This document shows positions 6,023 through 13,473 of a stretch of DNA of 21,206 nucleotides, piece by piece. The DNA comes from a bacterium (lineage in GTDB: Bacteria > Patescibacteriota > Microgenomatia > UBA1400 > PJMF01): NCBI GenBank assembly GCA_900299155.1, contig OMIS01000078.1, positions 1-21,206 on the forward strand. Direction: 5' to 3'. Position 1 is the first letter of the stretch. Every line of letters begins with the position of its first letter. Below the pieces are notes generated by a model. The model had not been told where the DNA came from, searched no databases, and saw nothing but the letters and a program-made list of their open reading frames with translations. The position numbers and the translations under genes are program-made.

Positions 6023-6996
6023 AGAAGGCATTTATTACTGGTATCACAGGACAAGATGGATCCTATTTAGCAGAGCTTTTACTTGATAAAGGCTACGAAG
6101 TATATGGATTAACGCGTCGCACCAGTACCCAAAACTATGCTCGTATTGAGCACATCATGCATAATGAGCGGCTGCATTTAGTGAGCGGTGATTTAATTGA
6201 CCAACATTCATTAACATACCCAATTCAGCAGATTCAACCTGACGAAGTCTACAACTTAGCTGCGCAGTCATTTGTAAAAACAAGTTGGGAACAACCAGTC
6301 TTAACTGGTGAGTTTACTGCAATTGGTGTCACACGAATTTTAGAAGCACTTCGATTGGCTGCCCCGAAAGCACGGTTTTACCAAGCCAGTTCCAGTGAAA
6401 TGTTTGGCAAAGTCCAAGAAGTCCCTCAAAAGGAAACCACCCCATTTTGGCCACGCTCACCCTATGGTGTCGCAAAAACCTATGGACATTGGATTACAGT
6501 CAATTATCGTGAATCATTCAATATGTTTGCTGTATCAGGTATATTGTTTAATCATGAGTCACCACGTCGCGGCTTGGAGTTTGTAACTCGTAAAATAGCA
6601 AACGGTGTTGCACGCGTTAAGTTAGGGAAACAACCATACGTAGAACTTGGGAATTTAGAAGCAAAACGAGACTGGGGCTATGCAAAAGATTATGTTGAAG
6701 CAATGTGGTTGATGCTCCAACAAGACCAACCTGAAGATTATGTAATATCTACTGGTGAGACGCATTCTGTGCGAGAGTATTTACAACTTTCTTGTCAAGT
6801 TGCTGGCATACCAGATTGGGAATCAGTCTATAAACATAATCCTGAATACGATCGTCCTGCAGAAGTAGATCTGTTAATTGGAGATGCTTCTAAGGCTAAA
6901 CAAAAATTAGGATGGGAGCCAAAAACTAAGTTCGAGGAGCTAGTAAGAATTATGGTTGAAGCTGAACTTAAAGCTGAAAGTGAAACCAATTCATGA
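6019..6996 (+). CDS. gmd: GDP-mannose 4,6-dehydratase
   Basis: It converts GDP-D-mannose to GDP-4-keto-6-deoxy-D-mannose, the substrate of the rmd product. The NADP-binding motif GITGQDGSYLAE (8-19) is diagnostic of Gmd, as are LTRRTS, NLAAQSFV and SSSEMFG (124-130, with the catalytic Ser/Glu). The active-site Tyr149 and Lys153 are in SPYGVAKTYGH. ILFNHESPRRG and the late GDASKAKQKLGWEPK complete the family pattern. At 325 residues it is slightly shorter than the usual 340-370. The frame is open upstream, but GGAG at 6009-6012 and the family N-terminus MKKAFITGITG fix the start at 6019. It overlaps rmd (ATGA, 4 nt) and the next gene (ATGA, 4 nt). No mannose-1-phosphate guanylyltransferase lies in the window, so GDP-mannose must be made elsewhere. 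Confidence 0.95.
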   Translation: MKKAFITGITGQDGSYLAELLLDKGYEVYGLTRRTSTQNYARIEHIMHNERLHLVSGDLIDQHSLTYPIQQIQPDEVYNLAAQSFVKTSWEQPVLTGEFTAIGVTRILEALRLAAPKARFYQASSSEMFGKVQEVPQKETTPFWPRSPYGVAKTYGHWITVNYRESFNMFAVSGILFNHESPRRGLEFVTRKIANGVARVKLGKQPYVELGNLEAKRDWGYAKDYVEAMWLMLQQDQPEDYVISTGETHSVREYLQLSCQVAGIPDWESVYKHNPEYDRPAEVDLLIGDASKAKQKLGWEPKTKFEELVRIMVEAELKAESETNS

Positions 6997-8168
6997 AACA
7001 TGCAGTGGTAATTATTCCCACCTATAATGAACGTGGAAATATTGAAAAAACTATAAATGCAGTACTGACTGTTTTTAAAGAAATCAAAAATTGGAAGATG
7101 AGTGTATTGGTTGTAGATGATACATCTCCAGACAAAACCTATGAACTTGTTGAAGAAATTGGTAAGAAACATAAACAAGTACAACTTTACATAAATAAGA
7201 AGAAATCTGGCTTGGGAGGTGCTTACTTGAAGGGTATGGAGTATGCGTTTTCTAAGCTCGATGCAGATGTTGTCTTTGAGTTTGATGCAGATCTTTCTCA
7301 TGATCCTACAAAAATCCCACTCTTTTTAGAAAGTATAGACAAAGGTAGTGAAATGGTTTTAGGATCTCGCTACGTACCAGGTGGTAGTATCCCTGAAGAT
7401 TGGGGATTACACCGCAAGTTTTTAAGTATGGCTGGTAATTTAGTAATCATGACCGTTTTAACTGATTTCAGAATTCGTGACTGGACCTCTGGATACCGCG
7501 CGATTACAAAAAAAGTCTATGAAGCTGTTGCTCCACTTGTTCAATCGGATCAATTCTCAGGGTACACGTTCCAAATTGGCTTCTTATATCATGCAGTTAG
7601 AAAGGGATTTAAAATTGATCCCAATATCCCATATCATTTTGTAGATAGAACGATTGGGCAGTCAAAAATGGGTCCTGAATACTTAATTAAGCCACTCCTA
7701 TTTATTTTCAAGATGCGCATTAGAGAAATTATTCAGCACAAAGTGTTTAAGTTCGCATTTACCGGTGGTATTGGTGCACTGATTCAACTGGTAAGTTTGC
7801 AAATTTGGTGGGCACTATTTGGTTTTGCTGAACCTCAGTATGAGCTCTCAAACTTCCTCAGTATCGAAACTGCAATTTTTTCTAATTTCCTTATCAATAA
7901 TTTCTGGACGTTCTCTGATACCAAAATTGAAATGAGCGATGCTCCAAAGAAGTTTATTCAATTTAATCTTGCTTCTGCTGGTTCAATTATTATCCAGATG
8001 TTGATAGCTTTCTTAGGTAAAAAGTTCATTGGTTTGTTCACGCTCTTTACCTTGCCTATTGTTCATTTTGCGGTAAATACAGGAACTGTCTTTGCAGTCA
8101 TTGGCATTTTAGTAGGTATGGTGTGGAACTTTTTTGCGTATACGCGATTCATTTGGAAAACAAAATAG
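6993..8168 (+). CDS. Polyprenyl-phosphate hexosyltransferase: GT2 domain fused to a GtrA-like membrane domain
   Basis: The N-terminal half (1-240) is a GT2 catalytic domain of the dolichol-phosphate mannose synthase type. It has IPTYNERGNI, VVDDTSPDKT with the nucleotide-binding DD at 42-43, the metal-binding DAD at 98-100 (FDADLSHDP) and SRYVPGG at 125-131. This type moves a hexose from GDP- or UDP-sugar to polyprenyl phosphate on the inner membrane face. The C-terminal half (250-391) has about four hydrophobic segments and the GtrA-like pattern FKFAFTGGIGALIQ ... SIETAIFSNFLINNFWTF, a domain proposed to help flip the lipid-linked sugar. The fusion would put synthesis and translocation in one protein (inference). 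It overlaps gmd by 4 nt. Mannose is the likeliest sugar, given the neighbouring GDP-mannose pathway and the Dpm1-like motifs. Confidence 0.9.
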   Translation: MKHAVVIIPTYNERGNIEKTINAVLTVFKEIKNWKMSVLVVDDTSPDKTYELVEEIGKKHKQVQLYINKKKSGLGGAYLKGMEYAFSKLDADVVFEFDADLSHDPTKIPLFLESIDKGSEMVLGSRYVPGGSIPEDWGLHRKFLSMAGNLVIMTVLTDFRIRDWTSGYRAITKKVYEAVAPLVQSDQFSGYTFQIGFLYHAVRKGFKIDPNIPYHFVDRTIGQSKMGPEYLIKPLLFIFKMRIREIIQHKVFKFAFTGGIGALIQLVSLQIWWALFGFAEPQYELSNFLSIETAIFSNFLINNFWTFSDTKIEMSDAPKKFIQFNLASAGSIIIQMLIAFLGKKFIGLFTLFTLPIVHFAVNTGTVFAVIGILVGMVWNFFAYTRFIWKTK

Positions 8169-8173
8169 CTTGT

Positions 8174-9721
8174 ATGGCACTGCTCAAAAAAATACTAACC
8201 CAACTGAAAACTCTTCCGCTGTTACCAGTGATCGTGATTTTTTGTACCGTTGCTGCAGGATTTTTGCGATTCTATAAATTAGAAAGTTCAACACAGTTTC
8301 TTGGTGACCAGGGCAGGGATTCGCTCATCGTATCACAGATTTTTACAAAATATGATCTGGTTGCAATTGGACCAACTACAAGTGTGGGTAACATATATCT
8401 TGGGCCACTCTATTATTATTTCATGCTCCCTTTTTTATGGCTTTCGTATCCCAGCCCAATCGGCCCAGTCTACGCAATTGCTGTAATCGGGACAGTAACG
8501 GTTTTTTTCCTATATTTCTGGGGAAGAAAACTAGTGGGCGAGCGTGCCGCTGTTTTTGCTTCGTTTTTGTGTGCATTTTCAGTGATTGCCATAAACTTAT
8601 CTAGATTTAGCTGGAATCCTAATCCTACTCCGTTTGTCATGTTATTTTTACTCTATATGACATTTTTGGCTGTCACTCGGCATGCCAAGTACTGGTTGGG
8701 GGTGGGATTTGCATTTGCTATTCTTTTGCAGCTGCACTATGTGACACTTTTGGCAGGTGGTGCTGCTGGATTACTTTGGATGTGGCAGCTTATTAGCACT
8801 TGGAAAGCAAAGCAACCAGTTAAGCCATTGTTGTTATCAGCTCTAGGTGCATTTTTAATTGTGATTTTTAGTTTAACACCACTTATATTATTTGATTTGA
8901 AACAAGGTGGCTTAAATGCTCGAGCAATAGAGAGCATATTTGTTGGGTCAGAAAATTTTGCAGGTACTACAGCTCAAACTAGATCTATAATCCAAGTTTT
9001 AAAGGAAATGCATGGCAGAAGCATGCACATTCTGTATGAATTTCAAATTGGGAAAAATCGCAAATTTAATACATACTTAGTGCTAATTGTTGCAGCAGGC
9101 ACATTAGTAACGCTCTTACAGCGAAAGAAGGACCAGTATAGTATTGGATTTAGTATTATTGTTACATATTTAGTAGTCGGAATTATTGGCTTCAGTTTAT
9201 ATAGAAATAGTGTTTTTGATCATTACATCGCGTTTCTTTTCCCTTGTACCTTTTTATTTCTTGGCTTTTTCTTTGATAAGTTATGGCAGAACTCTAATAC
9301 AGGAAAAATTATCGTAGTGGCTGCACTTTTGTTCTTTTTAAATTACAACGTGCCGTTATATAGTTTTAAACCTACGAGCGCGACGCTAGATCAATTAAAG
9401 CTTGTAGCTACAAGCATTCAACAACGAGTTCAGCCTGGGCAAAAATATGGAGTTGTGCTCGTTTCAGCCACTAAAGATTATCACGCTATGAATTATCGCT
9501 ATTTTTTAAGTACTAATCCACAAAAAGAGCCACTCTCATATGCAGAACATGGCTGGGCAGATCTATTATTTATTATCGATGAAGAGAAGAAAACAAAGTC
9601 ACCAGAAGAAACAGATATTTTTGAGATTAACTCATTTAATAACCCCTTAGTAATAGAACGATATGTAGTACCCGGAGGTCCAAATATCACAGTCTTACAG
9701 AAAATGTCCACAAATAAGTAA
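8174..9721 (+). CDS. GT-C membrane glycosyltransferase (GT39/ArnT-like, PMT superfamily)
   Basis: A polytopic protein of 515 residues with roughly ten to twelve hydrophobic segments. Near the end of the first one is GDQGRD (44-49) at the start of the first outer loop, where this superfamily carries its catalytic acidic residue. GPLYYYFMLP follows. A C-terminal soluble region of about 110 residues should lie outside. Such enzymes take a sugar from polyprenyl phosphate and attach it to a protein, lipid or glycan on the outer membrane face, so the preceding GT2-GtrA protein is a natural donor supplier (inference). The longest frame begins inside the upstream gene; I take the ATG at 8174, 5 nt after that gene's stop, although no clear Shine-Dalgarno is present. 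The acceptor is unknown. Confidence 0.82.
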   Translation: MALLKKILTQLKTLPLLPVIVIFCTVAAGFLRFYKLESSTQFLGDQGRDSLIVSQIFTKYDLVAIGPTTSVGNIYLGPLYYYFMLPFLWLSYPSPIGPVYAIAVIGTVTVFFLYFWGRKLVGERAAVFASFLCAFSVIAINLSRFSWNPNPTPFVMLFLLYMTFLAVTRHAKYWLGVGFAFAILLQLHYVTLLAGGAAGLLWMWQLISTWKAKQPVKPLLLSALGAFLIVIFSLTPLILFDLKQGGLNARAIESIFVGSENFAGTTAQTRSIIQVLKEMHGRSMHILYEFQIGKNRKFNTYLVLIVAAGTLVTLLQRKKDQYSIGFSIIVTYLVVGIIGFSLYRNSVFDHYIAFLFPCTFLFLGFFFDKLWQNSNTGKIIVVAALLFFLNYNVPLYSFKPTSATLDQLKLVATSIQQRVQPGQKYGVVLVSATKDYHAMNYRYFLSTNPQKEPLSYAEHGWADLLFIIDEEKKTKSPEETDIFEINSFNNPLVIERYVVPGGPNITVLQKMSTNK

Positions 9722-9738
9722 CATTTATGATATTTCAG

Positions 9739-9747
9739 TGGTATGAT
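9739..9747 (+). promoter_or_regulatory. Extended -10 promoter before the second GT2 gene
   Basis: TG (9739-9740), one nt, then TATGAT (9742-9747) matches the extended -10 consensus TGnTATAAT. No convincing -35 box is present. The ATG at 9755 is 7 nt after the box, so a transcript from here would be leaderless. It may be an internal promoter of the block. Confidence 0.4.
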
Positions 9748-9754
9748 TAAAAAC

Positions 9755-10528
9755 ATGCAACCATTTTTATCAGTTGTCATTCCGTCATTTAACGAAAAGC
9801 GTAACCTGAGTCGTGGTGTGCTTGATCAAGTTTTAGAATACCTTGAGCAGCAAAAATATAGTTGGGAGCTGTTGCTCAGTGATGACGGATCCACCGATGG
9901 AACGATTACTGAACTACAGAAGTTTGCAACAAGAAATAAGAATATACGTGTAATTCAAAATATTCATGCAGGGAAAGCTCCTACGGTAAAAAGTGGTATG
10001 CTTGCTGCAAAAGGTCAGTGGCGGTTGTTTGCTGACTTTGATCAATCTTCACCCTTACGTGAAGTTGAAAAGTTATTGCCCTGGACTGAACAAGGCTATG
10101 ATGTCGTTATTGGCTCACGTGAGATTGCGGGTGCACTCCGTGATAAAGAACCATTTCATAGGCATATGATGGGTAAAGTATTTAATGTTGTGGTGCAGGC
10201 TTTAGCCGTGCCTGGTATACATGATACTCAGTGTGGATTTAAGTTATTATCAGGAGCAGCTACTGAAGTTTTATTTAATCAGCTCGTTGTATATGGTGGT
10301 CAAGAGCAACGCAAAGATGCATTTACCGGCGCATTTGATGTAGAACTTTTATACTTAGCACTGAAGAATGGGTTTAGAATTAAGGAAGTTCCTGTCTTTT
10401 GGGCGTACAACGAAACAGTTCGGGTAAGTCCCTTAAAAGATTCATTCCGTATGTTTAGAGACATTCTGCGCATACGTTTAGCCAGTTTGAGTGGTAAGTA
10501 TGCTAAGAAAGAAACAGCACAGGTATAA
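9755..10528 (+). CDS. GT2 glycosyltransferase, dolichyl-phosphate beta-glucosyltransferase-like
   Basis: A 257-residue single-domain GT2 enzyme. FLSVVIPSFNEKRNL opens the Rossmann-like fold, SDDGSTDGT (42-50) is the nucleotide-binding motif, ADFDQSSPL holds the DFD metal site (94-96), and SREIAGA follows. DTQCGFKLLS and GAFDVELLYLA are typical of the ALG5/dolichyl-phosphate glucose synthase branch. It probably makes a polyprenyl-phosphate hexose on the inner face, with glucose or a related sugar as candidate. It has no membrane segment, unlike the GT2-GtrA protein upstream. An in-frame ATG at 9743 lies within a predicted -10 box, and there is no Shine-Dalgarno at either start. I prefer 9755, where the conserved sequence begins almost at once. 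Confidence 0.86.
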   Translation: MQPFLSVVIPSFNEKRNLSRGVLDQVLEYLEQQKYSWELLLSDDGSTDGTITELQKFATRNKNIRVIQNIHAGKAPTVKSGMLAAKGQWRLFADFDQSSPLREVEKLLPWTEQGYDVVIGSREIAGALRDKEPFHRHMMGKVFNVVVQALAVPGIHDTQCGFKLLSGAATEVLFNQLVVYGGQEQRKDAFTGAFDVELLYLALKNGFRIKEVPVFWAYNETVRVSPLKDSFRMFRDILRIRLASLSGKYAKKETAQV

Positions 10529-10541
10529 GGGTTTCTGATCT

Positions 10542-11879
10542 GTGAAAAAAGCACGCTTTATTTCATCTATTCCCCTAGCATTGCTACTAAGTCTTTACGG
10601 GGTAAGTCTTAGCATATATGCAGTTTTCAGTTTTAGCCAAACAGATCCCAATTTAGTTCTCCTTAATTGGTCACCGTATTGGCAGTTTCAATTGTGGATG
10701 TGGGAAACTTTTTTTAAAAATCCAGTCCTAACTGCTTGGTCATATGGTGTACTACTATCAGTCTTATTTTCACTGTATCTTTTAATCATCCAAAAACTTG
10801 AACGGTCGAGTATAGAATATGAAGTTGGATGGAAAAAAGGAATCCTTATATATGGATTGCTACTTTCACCATTACTGCTGTCATATAATGCACTTTCTCA
10901 TGATGTATTTAATTACATCTTTAACGCCAAAATGGTGGTGCAGTACCATGCAAATCCACATATTCAGGTAGCACTAGATTTCTCCAACGATCCATGGACC
11001 CGCTTTATGCACAATACGCATACTCCGGCACCGTATTGGTATGGTTGGACTGCAATTTCACTAATTCCATACCTTATGGGACTGGGAAAGTTTATTCTTA
11101 CCTGGATATCTTTTAGAATCTGGAGTCTTATAAGTATTGTTTTACTCTATTTTGTTATGCAGTATGCTGCACAGATTTTTACTGGACATAAATTGCAAAC
11201 GTACCAGCTGGCATCTGTTTTTTTAAATCCACTTTTTATGATTGAAATTATTTCAAATATGCATAATGATCTGTGGATGGTCGGCCCTGCAGCTCTGGCA
11301 TTGGCAGTGGTTACGAGCCTAGATCCACAGCATATACCTCAGGCTAAGAAGCTATCACTTTCTATTGTACTTTTGCTTGCATCTATAAGTATTAAGCTTG
11401 CCACAGCAGTTTTAATTCCTTTGCTTATCAGTATTGTGGTAGAGAAAAATTTCCTTTTCTCGATTGCAGATATGTTGGCTGTAAAGTTACCATTTTTTAA
11501 AATTTTACCAGCAAAGCTACTTCACTCACTTGAATCCTATATATATCGCTACATTCCTATAGTTGCAGCCGGATTATTATTTTTACCTCTACTAACAACG
11601 CGTTCTCAGCAGTTCCACCCCTGGTATTGGACCTGGGTATTGGTATGGTTGCCGTTTATAGAGAGTAAGTTGATGAGGAATTGTATTATTATATTTTCTA
11701 TATCAAGTATGCTGCGGTATTTACCTTGGCTTTGGACAGGTGGATTCGAAGGCGATGTCTTACTTTATCAAAAAATGATTACGTGGGTACCAGTTGTATT
11801 ATATCTAGTATGGAAATTTTTCCCTTGGTCAATTGTACAAGGACATCAAGACAACTCGGAGAGTCTGCTGCGTAGGTAA
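10542..11879 (+). CDS. GT-C membrane mannosyltransferase-like protein
   Basis: A 445-residue integral membrane protein with about ten or more hydrophobic segments. ALSHDVFNYIFNAKMV (117-132), between two membrane segments, puts Asp121 where polyprenol-phosphate-mannose-dependent mannosyltransferases (MptA/MptB or GT87-type) have their catalytic acid. NPH, THTPAPYWYGW and HNDLWMVGPAALAL further on fit that pattern. It likely uses the lipid-linked sugar made by the neighbouring GT2 enzymes on the outer face. The start is GTG at 10542 with AAGGG at 10527-10531, an 11-nt spacing that is slightly long. It is 13 nt after the preceding stop, so it is in the same operon. The family assignment beyond GT-C is an inference. 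Confidence 0.75.
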   Translation: MKKARFISSIPLALLLSLYGVSLSIYAVFSFSQTDPNLVLLNWSPYWQFQLWMWETFFKNPVLTAWSYGVLLSVLFSLYLLIIQKLERSSIEYEVGWKKGILIYGLLLSPLLLSYNALSHDVFNYIFNAKMVVQYHANPHIQVALDFSNDPWTRFMHNTHTPAPYWYGWTAISLIPYLMGLGKFILTWISFRIWSLISIVLLYFVMQYAAQIFTGHKLQTYQLASVFLNPLFMIEIISNMHNDLWMVGPAALALAVVTSLDPQHIPQAKKLSLSIVLLLASISIKLATAVLIPLLISIVVEKNFLFSIADMLAVKLPFFKILPAKLLHSLESYIYRYIPIVAAGLLFLPLLTTRSQQFHPWYWTWVLVWLPFIESKLMRNCIIIFSISSMLRYLPWLWTGGFEGDVLLYQKMITWVPVVLYLVWKFFPWSIVQGHQDNSESLLRR

Positions 11880-11892
11880 ATTGTTTTGTAGT

Positions 11893-11966
11893 TGGATCCC
11901 GGGTAAGGATTCGAACCTTAAATAACAGGGTCAGAACCTGTTGTGATGCCATTTCACTACCCGGGA
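11893..11966 (-). tRNA. trnQ: tRNA-Gln (anticodon CUG), CCA encoded
   Basis: Reading the minus strand: acceptor TCCCGGG/CCCGGGA (7 bp), U8-A9, D-stem GTGA/TCAC with GG in the loop, anticodon stem ACAGG/CCTGT with loop TTCTGAC (anticodon CTG), a 4-nt variable loop, T-stem TAAGG/CCTTA with TTCGAAT, then T73 and encoded CCA (11895-11893). The weak U1-A72 first pair is a known glutamine identity feature. The discriminator is U, which is unusual for tRNA-Gln. A TACAAT -10-like box lies at 11982-11977, about 11 nt upstream of the mature 5' end. Confidence 0.95.
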
Positions 11967-12039
11967 GTATATGAGTATTGTACTCCATCAGTCTGAACCA
12001 AGTATGTAGTATACCAAAAATACCTCGAGATTGATGCGC

Positions 12040-12067
12040 TTGTTTTTTAACAATAGTTTCGTATTAT
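12040..12067 (+). promoter_or_regulatory. Promoter of the response regulator gene
   Basis: TTGTTT (12040-12045), a 16-nt spacer and TATTAT (12062-12067). The predicted start is near 12074, two nt before the ATG at 12076, giving a leaderless mRNA. There is no Shine-Dalgarno. Confidence 0.55.
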
Positions 12068-12075
12068 TCTGGCTC

Positions 12076-12741
12076 ATGAAACATATCTTGATTATAGAAG
12101 ATGATCTGCAGTTACAATCAATTTTAGCGGCAACATTTAATAAGCCGCATACGTGTTTAACGGCTAGTTCGTTAAGTCAAGCATATCGTCATTTAGATGC
12201 ACATTCTTTTGATCTCATCATTGTAGACAGGAAATTACCAGATGGTGATGGTATAGAAATACTTGAGTATGTGCGTGACACAAATTATCAGACGAAGCTT
12301 CTTGCTCTAACAAGTCAGTCTGAGCTACAACAACGTCTTGAGGGACTTGAGCGTGGTGCAGATGAATATTTAGCTAAACCATTTTCAATGGCAGAGTTAA
12401 AGTTGCGGGTCTATAAATTACTCCAAATGGAGCGGAGAATGGAAGATGTGGTCGTCTCAGCAGGACCGTTACAGTTTTCCGCAGATACAGGAGTTATTCA
12501 GATTGGCACACGAAAAATCCAGCTTCGCAAACGTGAAGCACAAATTTTTGATTGCTTACTCCGCTATAAAAATCAAGTTGTCACTCGTGAGATGCTCATT
12601 ACAGATGTTTGGGCAGGTCAAGATTTTTATCCATCTTCCACAACACTAGATGTCTATATTCGTAGAATACGTGTTCAGCTAAGAGAGTATAAAGAATTTA
12701 TAACTACGATTCGTGGCTTTGGCTATTCATTTACTGAATAG
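12076..12741 (+). CDS. OmpR/PhoB-family response regulator
   Basis: A 221-residue DNA-binding regulator. The receiver domain (1-118) is complete: acidic pair E8/D9/D10, phospho-acceptor Asp51 (IIVDRKLPDGDG), Thr79 (ALTSQ) and Lys101 (LAKPF). The C-terminal winged helix (about 128-220) shows RKREAQIFDCLLRYKNQVVTREML, STTLDVYIRRIRVQL and the hairpin wing TTIRGFGYSF. The frame is open 15 codons further upstream, but the receiver's usual first strand (MKHILIIEDD) and the leaderless promoter place the start at 12076. It is convergent with the histidine kinase gene and their 3' ends overlap by 11 nt. It is likely partner to that kinase, but the target genes are unknown. Confidence 0.93.
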   Translation: MKHILIIEDDLQLQSILAATFNKPHTCLTASSLSQAYRHLDAHSFDLIIVDRKLPDGDGIEILEYVRDTNYQTKLLALTSQSELQQRLEGLERGADEYLAKPFSMAELKLRVYKLLQMERRMEDVVVSAGPLQFSADTGVIQIGTRKIQLRKREAQIFDCLLRYKNQVVTREMLITDVWAGQDFYPSSTTLDVYIRRIRVQLREYKEFITTIRGFGYSFTE

Positions 12742-13408
12742 GTAACATGCATATGACTTCTGTGCCACGGCAAGGTGCTGCATATAGTGTTAAACTCCCT
12801 TGAAAACTAGTTTCAATGACGCGTCGTGCAAAAGGAATTCCAATCCCTGAGCCATGTTTCTTGGAAGTGACAAAGGGAAGCTGTAGCAACCACTTATTCC
12901 AATGCTGTATTCCACATCCATAATCTCGAATGGCGATATACAAGTTCTTATTCTTTTGCCATAGCGTGATTATTACGTGCTTACCTTCATGTTTTGTATA
13001 TGATTCAAAACTATTCTTAATGATACACAGGAGCGCTTCTTCAAGTAAAAATTTATTTCCATAAATTGTTAGTGACGCAGGTTTTTGCATTAGTAGCTTG
13101 ATGGTTACTTCGTGAGCATTATGTGAAAAAAGAGATCTCAAATCTGCAATGAGTGTGGTAATTGGTATGGGTTGTTGCTTGATTGCCGCAGGATTGGTAA
13201 AAAATGTCATCACATCAGTCATACGTTGGAGTGCTAGATGCGCTTGGCGCGCCCAGGATTGGTTGTGTAGTGGTAGGAGTTGTGAAGCTTGGCTGTCTTG
13301 TAGGCACAGCTGTAGAGAGGTTAATGGAGTTGCAAGCATGTGCTTAAACAGCATGAGTTCAGCTGATGTATTCGTAGAGAATAGCGGATATTTCCAAAAA
13401 TACTGCAT
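12731..13408 (-). CDS. Soluble sensor-less histidine kinase, probable partner of the adjacent response regulator
   Basis: A small kinase of 225 residues. The dimerisation/phospho-acceptor region has FKHMLATPLTSL with His23, matching the HisKA H-box. The HATPase domain has the N-box LLCIIKNSFESY (Asn132), the G1 box RDYGCGI (Asp162), PFVTSKK and the G2 box HGSGIGI (185-191). No transmembrane helix, PAS, GAF or HAMP segment precedes the H-box, so there is no visible sensor. The input must be cytoplasmic or come from a partner protein. The frame extends upstream to a GTG at 13444, but those 12 residues (IYFYIQQKF...) look non-coding, so I use the ATG at 13408. It lies 29-65 nt after the preceding glycosyltransferase gene on the same strand and may be co-transcribed with it. 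Confidence 0.88.
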   Translation of the reverse strand: MQYFWKYPLFSTNTSAELMLFKHMLATPLTSLQLCLQDSQASQLLPLHNQSWARQAHLALQRMTDVMTFFTNPAAIKQQPIPITTLIADLRSLFSHNAHEVTIKLLMQKPASLTIYGNKFLLEEALLCIIKNSFESYTKHEGKHVIITLWQKNKNLYIAIRDYGCGIQHWNKWLLQLPFVTSKKHGSGIGIPFARRVIETSFQGSLTLYAAPCRGTEVICMLPIQ

Positions 13409-13473
13409 ACACAGAAATTTTTGCTGAATATAAAAATAAATCACTCTAAAGTAAATGAAGCAAGTTTATGTAG

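Noticed and set aside
13149..13427. 92-codon plus-strand ORF antisense to the histidine kinase
   Set aside because: Overlaps the kinase core motifs on the other strand and shows Cys/Trp/Arg-rich shadow composition.
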